The notes below the pieces were generated by a model that saw nothing but the letters and a program-made list of their open reading frames with translations, did no database searches and was not told the DNA's origin. Positions 8,811-16,916 of a stretch of 64,000 bases of DNA are shown one piece after another. Both the position numbers and the translations under genes were made by a program. Within the stretch, counting starts at the first letter, position 1, and each line of letters opens with the position of its first letter. Source of the DNA: Lachnospiraceae bacterium (GTDB lineage: Bacteria > Bacillota > Clostridia > Lachnospirales > Lachnospiraceae); contig CAJTFW010000005.1 of assembly GCA_910575445.1 (NCBI GenBank), forward strand, positions 193,556 to 257,555, in the 5' to 3' direction.

Positions 8811-8933
8811 ATAATTTCTGGCATTGATAGAAAGACTGTTTTGAACTTGTCAATTCCACTTCCGCCTGTTGAAGAACAACAACGAATAGTAGAAAGACTG
8901 GAACAATTGCTTCTTCTTTGCGAAACGTTATAG
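8811..8933 (+). pseudogene. type I restriction HsdS C-terminal relic
   Basis: The plus-strand frame reads SGIDRKTVLNLSIPLPPVEE then QQRIVERLEQLLLLCETL and a stop. This is the characteristic end of a specificity subunit: target-recognition domain exit (IPLPPVEEQ) and conserved helix. No start or upstream domains remain. The type I system it belonged to has been lost from this site. Confidence 0.75.
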
Positions 8934-8944
8934 GAGGTGATTAT

Positions 8945-9124
8945 ATGGCAAGAGCAAAGAAAGATGGACGGTATGTCAATTATGATATCGAGCGAGAAAT
9001 CTACGAAAAACTTGAAAAATATTGTGAAGAAGTTGGACAAACTAAGACTGTTGCGATTGAGCGGATTTTGACGAAATATTTGGATAATTATTTTAATGTA
9101 TCAGAGGAAAAGAGGATTTTTTAA
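8945..9124 (+). CDS. small ribbon-helix-helix-like protein
   Basis: This 59-residue protein begins MARAKKDGRYVNYDIEREIY. The pattern of a basic N-terminal strand followed by two helices (EKLEKYCEEVGQTKTVAIER) is typical of CopG/Arc-type small DNA-binding proteins found in mobile elements. The ATG at 8945 follows AGGAGGTGATT, better than the upstream alternative at 8918. It is followed 1 bp later by another small gene, so the two are co-transcribed. A target or partner is not evident. Confidence 0.55.
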   Translation: MARAKKDGRYVNYDIEREIYEKLEKYCEEVGQTKTVAIERILTKYLDNYFNVSEEKRIF

Positions 9125-9125
9125 G

Positions 9126-9326
9126 ATGTTTGTTCGTAAAATTAGAAGCAATAAAGGAATTATAGAAGTTGGCAAATATGGGATTGATCGAATTGACGTT
9201 CATGATGACGGAACTGCCACTTATTATACAGCAGGTGGAAATATTTTTACTGTAAAGGTTAAAGAAGTTCTCAATGCCGATGGAATAGTTTCTAATTCAA
9301 GAAATCATCATAAGAACTTATATTGA
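9126..9326 (+). CDS. small protein of unknown function
   Basis: A 66-residue protein beginning MFVRKIRSNKGIIEVGKYGI. It looks like a small beta-rich domain (IDVHDDGTATYYTAGG). I do not recognise a family. The start is placed just after the stop of the preceding ribbon-helix-helix-like gene, with AGAGG upstream. A strong terminator follows, so the two genes form one short unit. Confidence 0.5.
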   Translation: MFVRKIRSNKGIIEVGKYGIDRIDVHDDGTATYYTAGGNIFTVKVKEVLNADGIVSNSRNHHKNLY

Positions 9327-9337
9327 CTATGTGGTGA

Positions 9338-9367
9338 AAAGGGATGTTGCTTTGCAACATCCTTTTT
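9338..9367 (+). terminator. terminator of the small two-gene unit
   Basis: GGATGTTG and CAACATCC form an 8-bp stem with a 5-base loop, followed by TTTTT. Confidence 0.85.
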
Positions 9368-9418
9368 CCTGGGTTTATTGTCATTATCCTATAGTATATT
9401 AGAAACTAAAGGAATTAA

Positions 9419-9469
9419 TATCAATTCTTCCTAAATCACTAAAAATCGGAGGAAAGAAATTGATATATG
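9419..9469. repeat. imperfect inverted repeat
   Basis: ATATCAATTCTTCCT and AGGAAAGAAATTGATAT are near-complementary arms about 17 bases apart, in the gap before the membrane XRE gene. The role is unknown; it could be a small mobile-element relic. The remainder of the 9370-9618 gap shows nothing else clear. Confidence 0.4.
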
Positions 9470-9618
9470 ACAGGCTTTTAGTTCTTCATTTGTTTCATAA
9501 AATGTAAATTTTGCGGGATTTTCCCTAATGTCACCATATGGAGCGCAGATGTAAAGAGATGTTGATAGAAAAAATAACTAAAATCATTTAGAATCTCACC
9601 TAAAGGAGGATAATAAAA

Positions 9619-10140
9619 ATGAAAATTGGAAATAAACTTAACCAATTAAGAAAACTTTCAGGAATGACACAGGAGCAATTAGCAGAGAAAATTAACGTGT
9701 CTAGACAGACGATTTCCAAGTGGGAATCAGACAACACTTCACCTGATTTAGAAAGTATTGTTAAAATAAGCAAGATTTTTCATGTGTCATTAGATGATTT
9801 ACTCAAGGAGGCAGAAACAAGTATGACAAACAGAAATAACGAACAGATAACCTTAGAAGATTTGATGAAAATAAATCTTCATAACAGAAAAATGATGCTG
9901 TTACTTATTGGCGGGTTACTTTCTGTTATGGTCAGCATATTAAACTTCGCCTATGTAATGGCGTTACAAAGCACAACGCTTAGTACACAATATATGCTAT
10001 ATCGATATATTGCAACAGGACAATATGCTAATGCTCCGGTTGATTATATGCGGTTAATGATACCATCTATGATTACAGGTGCGATCGGATTGGTACTGTT
10101 TATAAGTTATATCGTTAAAAGCAGAAAAAAAGGACACTGA
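9619..10140 (+). CDS. XRE-family regulator with C-terminal membrane helices
   Basis: A 173-residue protein. Residues 1-65 form an XRE helix-turn-helix (MTQEQLAEKINVSRQTISKW). A short linker follows, then two hydrophobic segments near 95-118 and 145-165, ending in KSRKKGH. This layout is common in Firmicutes membrane-tethered XRE regulators. The ATG follows AAAGGAGGATAATAAA. No partner gene is adjacent, and the effector is unknown. Confidence 0.75.
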   Translation: MKIGNKLNQLRKLSGMTQEQLAEKINVSRQTISKWESDNTSPDLESIVKISKIFHVSLDDLLKEAETSMTNRNNEQITLEDLMKINLHNRKMMLLLIGGLLSVMVSILNFAYVMALQSTTLSTQYMLYRYIATGQYANAPVDYMRLMIPSMITGAIGLVLFISYIVKSRKKGH

Positions 10141-10180
10141 AAAATAAAACATTGTATAAGAGGACTTATTCATTTACTTT

Positions 10181-10218
10181 TTTAAAAACGCTCGCAGAAT
10201 TTTTGCAATCTGCGAGCG
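10181..10218 (-). terminator. terminator between convergent genes
   Basis: CGCTCGCAGA and TCTGCGAGCG form a perfect 10-bp stem. On the minus strand it is followed by TTTTTAAAAAAG, so it ends the 10229-10792 gene. Confidence 0.8.
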
Positions 10219-10228
10219 CTTGGCTATT

Positions 10229-10792
10229 TTAGGTATCTTTAAATAATGCTTCAAAGTATGCAAGACTTTCTTCACTTAGCCGCCTGGTAACTTGCAGACA
10301 GGCATTTACAATATTGCCATTCTCGGCAAAGAGCAATCCTTTCTCTTTGCTTTTGGGATAGCCAAAACGAAGCTTTGGAAGAAGCTCATCTGGCAGAGGA
10401 CGAGGCCTTATGCTGGAGCCATGTGCCCCGGAGACTGCCCACTGGGAGCAGCAATTAAAGGGTTTTTGATGCTCTAGGTGAGGCTTTTTCGGAGTATCAT
10501 AATACAGCTTCCAATCTATGCCATCAGGAACTAAGGCACTGCATTGATTGCCAATCTCCCGCACCAGATAATCATAAGCACATTCACGACGCTCTACTGG
10601 CAGGCGAGCAAGAACATAGAGCTTTTTCTTTTGCAGCGTGATAGGAAATACAAGGTCGCCTTCTTGGATGGAGGCAATCGTTGACATTCTAGAATGGATA
10701 CTGCCAAAGACTACTTTGATAGGGCCAATATCTTTTGCCTGTTGAATCTCTTGTAAGCGGTCCTTTGGCCAGTAGACAACATATCCTGGCAT
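10229..10792 (-). CDS. conserved hypothetical protein
   Basis: A 187-residue protein beginning MPGYVVYWPKDRLQEIQQAK. It appears soluble and mixed alpha/beta, with no signal peptide or membrane helix. I recognise no catalytic motif. The start follows AGGAGGAAATAATAT. It is a single-gene unit, convergent with the XRE gene and ended by a strong terminator. The small soluble fold opening with VVYWPK might suggest a PUA/EVE-like nucleic-acid binding domain, but I cannot support that from motifs. Confidence 0.5.
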   Translation of the reverse strand: MPGYVVYWPKDRLQEIQQAKDIGPIKVVFGSIHSRMSTIASIQEGDLVFPITLQKKKLYVLARLPVERRECAYDYLVREIGNQCSALVPDGIDWKLYYDTPKKPHLEHQKPFNCCSQWAVSGAHGSSIRPRPLPDELLPKLRFGYPKSKEKGLLFAENGNIVNACLQVTRRLSEESLAYFEALFKDT

Positions 10793-10854
10793 ATATTATT
10801 TCCTCCTAAGTGTAATATAGCTTTATCATAGCATCTTTGTGCAAAATAGTCATC

Positions 10855-11439
10855 CTATTTTAATACAACACTTATCAAATCGACAGTAATATCATATACC
10901 TGTGGCGTTCCTGTCACTTCATAATAATAGTAGGCGCTCTCATCTAACTCATAAGTTCCCTTACAACTTCCACCTTGAAAATCTTCTGTAATATCAATAC
11001 GATAATTCCCTTCAATCACTAGAAAAGTCTTTTCTCCTTTACTTTCCAATACAGCTGTAATACCTTCTGCTTCTTCTGAAAGGTCTTCGATCTCGGCACT
11101 TTTTGCGGATTCTATTACAGGTGTGCCATCTTCCGTGTCAGCCATATCTTCTCCGGCAAAGGGAGCTTCCACTGTCTTTTGCACTGTCTTTCCATTTGGC
11201 ATTGTGATAGTTAGAAGCCATAGATTTCCTGATGCTGCATAAGTGATAACATTACTAAAAATCAATACAGCCACAATCGCTGCTGCCGTATATCCATATC
11301 TTGATATCTTAATCCATCTTTGTGTAGTTGTGTTTTCTTTCATTGCTTTCACCTTTCTCAACAAATCTTTAGAAGCATGTACTTCATCAAAGGTATGTTG
11401 ATAATAGGCCTTGTTCTCTCTGTCTGATTTCATTTCCAC
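10855..11439 (-). CDS. putative membrane anti-sigma factor
   Basis: A 194-residue protein with an acidic/basic cytoplasmic N-terminus (about 1-45), one membrane helix near 50-70 (YTAAAIVAVLIFSNVITYAA), and an outside domain of about 120 residues. It overlaps the end of the ECF sigma gene by 10 bp, the classic translational coupling of a sigma factor with its membrane inhibitor. It is expected to hold the sigma factor until an envelope signal is received. It resembles DUF4179-type inhibitors only in layout. Confidence 0.65.
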   Translation of the reverse strand: MEMKSDRENKAYYQHTFDEVHASKDLLRKVKAMKENTTTQRWIKISRYGYTAAAIVAVLIFSNVITYAASGNLWLLTITMPNGKTVQKTVEAPFAGEDMADTEDGTPVIESAKSAEIEDLSEEAEGITAVLESKGEKTFLVIEGNYRIDITEDFQGGSCKGTYELDESAYYYYEVTGTPQVYDITVDLISVVLK

Positions 11440-11906
11440 GCCTCCTTTAGCTGTTGCTTTAATTTTTTACGTGCTCGCATCAGTCGGGTCTGGATGGCGG
11501 TCTCAGAGAGATGGAGAAGAACAGCAATTTCTTTGATGCTGTATTCTTCATAGTAATACAGATGCACAACTTCCCGGTATTTTATCGGAAGACACGATAC
11601 AGCATAGAATAATTCGCTGTGCTCTTCTGTGGAAAAGGATGGTTCGAACGCAAGTTCTTCCAAGGGTATGACCTTTCGCCTTTGAAATGTGCGCCAAAGG
11701 GAATGAGATTCATTGACAGTTACACGAATCAGCCATCTCCTTAGATGCTCTTGCTCCTGAAAATTCCCCTTATATTCTAAAAGTTTTAGAAATACTGTCT
11801 GGACAACATCTTCTGCATCATAGGGATTTTTGCAGCAGCTTAGAGCTACTCGATATACAATATCCAGATACCTTTCCACGGTCTTTTCATAATCTGTATT
11901 TTCCAA
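11430..11906 (-). CDS. ECF-type RNA polymerase sigma factor
   Basis: A 158-residue ECF sigma factor. Region 2 is seen in YDAEDVVQTVFLKLLEY, and region 4 in YREVVHLYYYEEYSIKEIAV followed by SETAIQTRLMRARKKLK. I chose TTG at 11906 because GGAGG lies six bases upstream. The frame extends 20 codons further but without homology and across a palindrome. Its downstream neighbour is the membrane anti-sigma candidate. Confidence 0.85.
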   Translation of the reverse strand: MENTDYEKTVERYLDIVYRVALSCCKNPYDAEDVVQTVFLKLLEYKGNFQEQEHLRRWLIRVTVNESHSLWRTFQRRKVIPLEELAFEPSFSTEEHSELFYAVSCLPIKYREVVHLYYYEEYSIKEIAVLLHLSETAIQTRLMRARKKLKQQLKEAWK

Positions 11907-11931
11907 ACCATTACCTCCGCCTGACTGTACT

Positions 11932-11947
11932 GTGAAAAGCTTTTCAC
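11932..11947. promoter_or_regulatory. 16-bp perfect palindrome upstream of the sigma gene
   Basis: GTGAAAAGCTTTTCAC is a perfect palindrome about 25 bp ahead of the sigma factor start. It may be an operator or part of the leader. No factor can be assigned. Confidence 0.4.
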
Positions 11948-11987
11948 TATAAGAACGCGTGGGCAATGAAAAATATCACAAAATTTT

Positions 11988-12148
11988 TTATTTTTCTATT
12001 AAGTTTTCTTCGTAGACAATATCCACAAAAGCACGATACTTATGAAGCACCGCTGGCTTAATGGAAGAATCGGTGATAATCACATCAATATCTGAGATAT
12101 TGCACACCTTTATATGAAGATTATCAGTATTGTGTAAAAGAGGCATTT
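11988..12148 (-). pseudogene. DeoR-family regulator, C-terminal relic
   Basis: The minus strand reads MPLLHNTDNLHIKVCNISDI, then DVIITDSSIKPAVLHKYRAF, ending EENLIEK and a stop. This is the C-terminal end of a DeoR-type regulator (the D-x-I-I-T-D region). The DNA-binding domain and most of the sensor are missing. It abuts the amidohydrolase relic head to head, so a deletion joined the two. Confidence 0.65.
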
Positions 12149-12149
12149 C

Positions 12150-12952
12150 CAGGTATCGATGTCAGACCGTTGGCTTTTGGTTCACCCTTTCCACAGATTG
12201 ATAGAGATTTAACAAATGCATACCTGATGGAAGTTTCCAAGCAACAGACCATGCCTTACTATTATATTCCAGGACAACAAGAAGACCTTTTTGCCACAGA
12301 ACAAAGGCTGCATCTGTCAAAGCAGAGCTATTTTTTGGGCTTAAAGCCTTATCCTGATATTCCAGTGGTCGAAGGAAGAGAAGTCAGCATCTATGATATG
12401 TTAAACCCTTCTGCGCTTGCCTATGCCAATAAACATCAGCTGTCTGTGGTATTGCATATTCCGCGAAAGGAGCGGCTTCACTCCAGAGAAAATCGACAGG
12501 AATTATTGGCATGTATCACAGACTATCCCAAGATTCGATATATCATTGCGCATGTAGGACGGGCTTTTACCTATTATGATATAGAAGGGCTGATTGATTT
12601 TTTACTGCCTTATGAAAATGTCTGGTTTGATACTGCTTTAATCAACAGTGAGACCGTACTGACATATCTCTTTCAGAAAGCAGAACCATCCCGTATCTTA
12701 TTTGGCTCTGATGCGCCTGTGGCTTTTCTGCGCGGAAAGGATGTTACTATTAACAATAAGCATTATTATGTGTCAGAGAAAGCGGTTCCATGGGGATTAG
12801 GGCCAATAGAAGGCACACTTTCTGCCTTTACTTTTTATATCTATGAAGAAATCCGCGCGATGATTTATGCGGCAAAGCTTGTGTATGGAAACGAGGCAAG
12901 ACCTATCTTAGAACAAGTCTTCTATCAAAATGCAAAAAGACTTCTGCGTTAA
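12150..12952 (+). pseudogene. amidohydrolase-family protein, N-terminally truncated
   Basis: Reading starts within a domain (GIDVRPLAFGSPFPQIDRDL) with no true start; a TTG at 12170 lacks a ribosome site. The remaining 260 residues resemble the C-terminal two thirds of a metal-dependent TIM-barrel amidohydrolase (PF04909 type), including YIIAHVGRAF and ILFGSDAPVAF. The N-terminal H-x-H metal ligands are gone, so activity is not expected. The break coincides with the DeoR relic boundary. Confidence 0.65.
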
Positions 12953-13049
12953 TAGTATAGAAAAATTTCCTCTTTTATGGTTAAATACAATACAATAAAA
13001 AATTATCTATTTATAAAAATAGGCATAACATCATCAGGAGGAAATATTA

Positions 13050-13892
13050 GTGGCTTATCAAATGAAAAAAGAACATATACTTGGTTACGCTGCCTATCTT
13101 AAGCAGGAGGAAAAAAGTCCTGGAACCGTAGGAAAATACCTACGGGATATCCAGGCATTTTTTATATGGCTAGATGGTAAGGAAGTAGACCGGGAACAGG
13201 CGATGGAATGGAAGGAATCTCTAAAGTCTAGAAAGTATGCCCCTATTACCATTAACTCCATGCTGTCAGCGCTCAATGGTTTCTTTGGATATATGAGATG
13301 GGAGGACTGCCGGGTAAAATTCCTGCGCATACAGCGCAGAATGTTTCGTGACCAGACCAAAGAACTAACTAAAAATGAATATTTTCGTCTGGTAAATACT
13401 GCGCGTGCACAAAATAAGGAACGGCTGGCACTTTTGATAGAGAGTATCTGCAGCACAGGAATCCGTGTATCAGAAGTTACCTATATTACGGTGGAATCTG
13501 TTCGTAGTCGTAAGGCAGAGATATATCTAAAAGGAAAAATCCGCACGATTTTAATGCCAGGAAAACTCTGCAGAAAACTGCTTAAATATGCAAAAAAAGA
13601 AAGGATTACTTCAGGAGAGATTTTTATTACCAAAAATAAAAGAAGTCTGTCCAGAAGGCAGATATGGCAGGAGATGAAAAGACTTTGTAATGATGCAAAA
13701 GTAGAGGCATCGAAAGTATTTCCTCATAATTTGCGACATCTGTTTGCTGTGACATTCTACCGAACGGGGAAAGATATTGTGAGATTAGCAGATGTGCTAG
13801 GACACAGCAGTATTGAGACAACAAGGCTCTATCTGCTTTCGACAGGGAAAGAGCATGTACATCAGTTAGAAAGGTTGGGATTGATTTGCTGA
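13050..13892 (+). CDS. tyrosine recombinase (XerC/D-like)
   Basis: A 280-residue recombinase with all expected catalytic residues visible: R139 (STGIRVSE), a lysine in the KGKIRT turn, H226 and R229 (PHNLRHLF), H252 (LGHSS) and Y261 (TTRLYLL). An N-terminal SAM-like domain spans about 5-90. It is shorter than XerC/D (around 300) and resembles stand-alone integrases of Clostridia. GTG at 13050 follows AGGAGG. It cuts and joins DNA at a site not identified here; no attachment repeats were found. Confidence 0.88.
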   Translation: MAYQMKKEHILGYAAYLKQEEKSPGTVGKYLRDIQAFFIWLDGKEVDREQAMEWKESLKSRKYAPITINSMLSALNGFFGYMRWEDCRVKFLRIQRRMFRDQTKELTKNEYFRLVNTARAQNKERLALLIESICSTGIRVSEVTYITVESVRSRKAEIYLKGKIRTILMPGKLCRKLLKYAKKERITSGEIFITKNKRSLSRRQIWQEMKRLCNDAKVEASKVFPHNLRHLFAVTFYRTGKDIVRLADVLGHSSIETTRLYLLSTGKEHVHQLERLGLIC

Positions 13893-14231
13893 CAAAATCA
13901 ATATTTTGTGTATTAAAATTAAAATAATTATAACATAGTAGTTGTTTGAAACGCAAGAGAAGTGAAAGATTCTATTGCAAAAGACATACATATTTACGGC
14001 GCCTGGCATAGATTGTGTGTGGGTCAACTTTGAATGTGAAAAGTTAGACACACTAATAGATGTGAAGCTATGAAAAGCTTTACTGTGAAATGATATTTTA
14101 ATCCGATATACCGTTTTTTATATATTTTTAACCATATTCTGACAATTCTGTCTCAATATTCCCAAAAGAAATACACAAAATATTGAATTTGCATACACTT
14201 CACCGATCTGTATGGGGAAGGAATTTGTCTA
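13893..14231. other. 338-bp intergenic stretch with hairpins
   Basis: No gene is seen. A short dyad, CAAAAT-CAAT-ATTTTG, lies just after the recombinase stop. An imperfect hairpin lies near 14018-14056 (GTGTG..AACTTT and AAAGTT..CACAC); its right arm resembles the ends of some IS3-family elements, but only by eye. The rest is AT-rich with no clear promoter. Confidence 0.35.
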
Positions 14232-15488
14232 ATGAAAGAGGATGTGCCAACGCTGCGGGTGCGGATGCTAGGGGGAGAAGAGATTATATATGGGAAAATT
14301 CCTGTACTACATTCTAGAAATACTATTACAAGGTCTATGAAGCTTTTTTTGATTCTTCTGTATCATATGAAGGAAGGAATTGCAAGAAATCGACTTCTGG
14401 AAGAACTGTATGGAAGGAAAGAAGTGCTAGATGGCGCGAACAGTCTTCGTGTTGCGTGTCATCGATTGAAAAAGATGTTGATAGATGCAGGACTTCCAGA
14501 GTATGAGTATATCTCGATAGCCGGTGGTATCTATCATTTTGAAGCTCCTATAAAAGTAGAAGTGGATGCTCATATCTTTAGAGGATTGATAGAGCAAGCT
14601 AAACGGGAAAAAGTACAAGATAAAAAAATTCGTCTGTTGAAAAAAGCATGTGTGATGTATAGTGGGGAATTTCTAAAAGGACTCTCCGGGGAAGAATGGG
14701 TGCTGATTGAGAGCCTGCACTATAAAAATATGTATACAGAAGCATTGCAGCAAGTGTGTGAGAAGCTAAAAGAACAAAGGGAGTATGAAGAAGTCTTAAA
14801 GATTTGTGAGCCAGCCTGTGAACTATATCCTTTTGATGAATGGCAGTCGATTAGAATCGACTGTTTTATCGCGCTTAATCAATATAAAGAGGCGTTAAAA
14901 GAATATGAAGATACTGCGAATCTGTTTTTTGTAGAATTGGGAATCAGTCCGTCGGAAAGGATGATGAATCAGTTGAAGTTAATGAGCAATCATATCAGCA
15001 AAAGTCCACAGGATATTCGGGAGATTAAAGGGAATCTAAAGGAAGAACCTATGGAAGATGGAGCATATTATTGTAGCCTTCCAAGCTTTCGGGATGGCTA
15101 TCGCTTGGTGCGCCGCATTATGGAGCGAAATGGACAATCGATTTATCTTATGTTATGTACTATCACAGACAGCAGCGGCCGTCCAATGGAGCATTCAGAA
15201 AAATTGACAGCTATGTCAGAGACACTCTACCAGGCGATTAAACAAAGTCTAAGAAGATGTGATTCTTTTACAAGGTACAATCCAGCTCAGTTTTTGATAT
15301 TATTGGTAGGCACGAACAGAGAAAATTGCGAACAGATTTTAAACCGGATAAAACATCATTTTTCTAACGAACATAAGTTTTGGAGCAACAACTTAGATTG
15401 CTATATCTCGTCTGTGGCCGATATGGAGAGTGAAAAAGCCGGTCTTAGTTTTGATGACTGGTATGGGAAGGAAGAACATGAAAAATAG
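14232..15488 (+). CDS. BTAD-type transcriptional regulator with GGDEF-like tail
   Basis: A 418-residue protein. Residues 1-105 look like an OmpR-type winged helix (GIARNRLLEELYG, ANSLRVACHRLKKML). Residues about 110-255 are the bacterial transcriptional activation domain of helical repeats (ALKEYEDTANLFFVELGISP). The last 130 residues (SFRDGYRLVRRIMERNG, SLRRCDSFTRYNPAQFLILL) have the outline of a diguanylate cyclase fold but lack a GGDEF signature. It is probably a regulator acting on nearby or distant genes. It overlaps the next gene by 11 bp. Confidence 0.75.
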   Translation: MKEDVPTLRVRMLGGEEIIYGKIPVLHSRNTITRSMKLFLILLYHMKEGIARNRLLEELYGRKEVLDGANSLRVACHRLKKMLIDAGLPEYEYISIAGGIYHFEAPIKVEVDAHIFRGLIEQAKREKVQDKKIRLLKKACVMYSGEFLKGLSGEEWVLIESLHYKNMYTEALQQVCEKLKEQREYEEVLKICEPACELYPFDEWQSIRIDCFIALNQYKEALKEYEDTANLFFVELGISPSERMMNQLKLMSNHISKSPQDIREIKGNLKEEPMEDGAYYCSLPSFRDGYRLVRRIMERNGQSIYLMLCTITDSSGRPMEHSEKLTAMSETLYQAIKQSLRRCDSFTRYNPAQFLILLVGTNRENCEQILNRIKHHFSNEHKFWSNNLDCYISSVADMESEKAGLSFDDWYGKEEHEK

Positions 15489-15927
15489 ACAATGTCATAT
15501 CAATATATCAGCACCCAACCTGGTAACAGTCTGCGTGGATCAAAGTCTGGGGGATGAGATGTCAGGCAGATTGTATCACTGTTATCATAGAGAGTCATGG
15601 CCCTTTTCCAATGTGGTGCAGCTTTTAAGAAGAATGGAAGAACTCTTTGATGCCATATCTTTTCCGCAGGCCTCCACAAAGACCCGACAATTAGTCGAGC
15701 AGGAACCACAGAAACTTCCTGCATTAAAGAAAGTAGTAGAACAAAAGGAGCTTCTTTCCTATCGCGGGGAAGAAGGAACCTTTGTGACCTGGGTACGCTT
15801 TCGGCAGAACTCCGAATGGCAGGGAGAATTGATATGGATGGAAGAAGAGAAAAAAGAAGCATTTTTTAGTACACTGGATTTTATCAAGTTAATCAGCAAT
15901 GCACTGTCAAAGAAAAAGGGGCCATAA
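15478..15927 (+). CDS. conserved hypothetical protein coupled to the BTAD regulator
   Basis: A 149-residue soluble protein beginning MKNRQCHINISAPNLVTVCV. Conserved-looking parts are GRLYHCYHRESWPFSNVVQL and VTWVRFRQNSEWQGELIW. I do not recognise a named family. The ATG at 15478 overlaps the preceding regulator by 11 bp, implying translational coupling and a functional partnership with it. A terminator overlaps its stop codon. Confidence 0.6.
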   Translation: MKNRQCHINISAPNLVTVCVDQSLGDEMSGRLYHCYHRESWPFSNVVQLLRRMEELFDAISFPQASTKTRQLVEQEPQKLPALKKVVEQKELLSYRGEEGTFVTWVRFRQNSEWQGELIWMEEEKKEAFFSTLDFIKLISNALSKKKGP

Positions 15928-15940
15928 AAGCCCCTTTTAT
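15914..15940. terminator. bidirectional terminator
   Basis: AAAGGGGC and GCCCCTTTT form a stem serving the plus-strand BTAD unit. The reverse strand also ends in CCCCTTTTTC and could end the proB transcript. Confidence 0.75.
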
Positions 15941-15944
15941 AACG

Positions 15945-16745
15945 CTAATGCCTGGCACCGGCAAAACGGGTGCCTGTTTTTTTACCTTCTACGACCTGAT
16001 ATAGGATAGAAGGGTCTTTGCCATTAGTAATGATGGTGTCGATGCCCTGAGCAGTGGCAAGGCTGGCTGCTTGTAGCTTGGTTCTCATACCACCAGTGCC
16101 TCTTCTAGAGCCAGCGCCTCCAGCTAACTTGTAGATTTTTTCATCAATCTGTTCTATATATTCGATTAACTTAGCATCAGGATAGAGACGCGGGTCTCTG
16201 TCAAAGAAGCCGTCGATATCCGAGAGAATCACTAATAAGTCTGCCCGGCAAAGCACAGCAACAACCGCCGAGAGCATATCGTTGTCTCCAAAAAGCTTTT
16301 CTTCAGATTCAATCTCTGTATAACTTACCGAGTCATTTTCATTGACAATCGGAATAATACTATGCTCTAACAGTGCATCAAACGTATTGGTCAGATTTTC
16401 TTTCTTTTCCTCTTGCGTAATATCTTCTGCATTTAACAAAATCTGTGCAACTGTCTTATCATAATACCCAAAAAATTTATCATATAGAAACATATTTTCA
16501 CATTGTCCAACCGCAGCGGCTGCCTGTTTCATCCGCATATTGGTTGGTTTTTCTTTCAGACGCATCTTATTGGCACCGACCGCAATCGCACCAGATGACA
16601 CTAAGATAACTTCATTTCCCATATTTTGAATATCAGAAAGCGTCATCGCCAATTTTTCGATAGTGCGAAGATTGCTTTTTCCCAGTTCATTGGTCAGCGT
16701 AGACGTGCCCACTTTTATCACAATTCGCCTTTGCTTTGGATTCAT
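15945..16745 (-). CDS. proB: glutamate 5-kinase, short form without PUA domain
   Basis: A 266-residue amino-acid kinase that phosphorylates glutamate in the first step of proline synthesis. It begins MNPKQRRIVIKVGTSTLTN and has VILVSSGAIAVG, VNENDSVSY and GSRRGTGGMRTKLQAA, all ProB signatures. Many ProB proteins carry a C-terminal PUA domain of about 100 residues; this one ends before it, a form also known in Firmicutes. The proA partner is not adjacent. The start follows GAGGAGAATG. Confidence 0.92.
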   Translation of the reverse strand: MNPKQRRIVIKVGTSTLTNELGKSNLRTIEKLAMTLSDIQNMGNEVILVSSGAIAVGANKMRLKEKPTNMRMKQAAAAVGQCENMFLYDKFFGYYDKTVAQILLNAEDITQEEKKENLTNTFDALLEHSIIPIVNENDSVSYTEIESEEKLFGDNDMLSAVVAVLCRADLLVILSDIDGFFDRDPRLYPDAKLIEYIEQIDEKIYKLAGGAGSRRGTGGMRTKLQAASLATAQGIDTIITNGKDPSILYQVVEGKKTGTRFAGARH

Positions 16746-16861
16746 TTTTCACATTCTCCTCTCGTTATGTATCACCGTAAAACATCTCTATTGTAGCATG
16801 GGACAGGGAAATATGCTATTGGTTTTTGAGGGGAGATATTCTCAAAAATAGTTTTGAAATA

Positions 16862-16890
16862 TTGAACTGTTGTTCTGTATGAAGTATAAT
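16862..16890 (+). promoter_or_regulatory. promoter of the methyltransferase/ATPase island
   Basis: TTGAAC (16862-16867) and TATAAT (16885-16890) are 17 bp apart, 26 bp ahead of the methyltransferase start. Confidence 0.75.
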
Positions 16891-16916
16891 AGTATCAAAA
16901 GAAAGGGGGAAAAGTT

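Noticed and set aside
14018-14056. Possible end of an IS3-family element
   Set aside because: Only an imperfect hairpin resembling such ends; there is no transposase fragment or partner end nearby.
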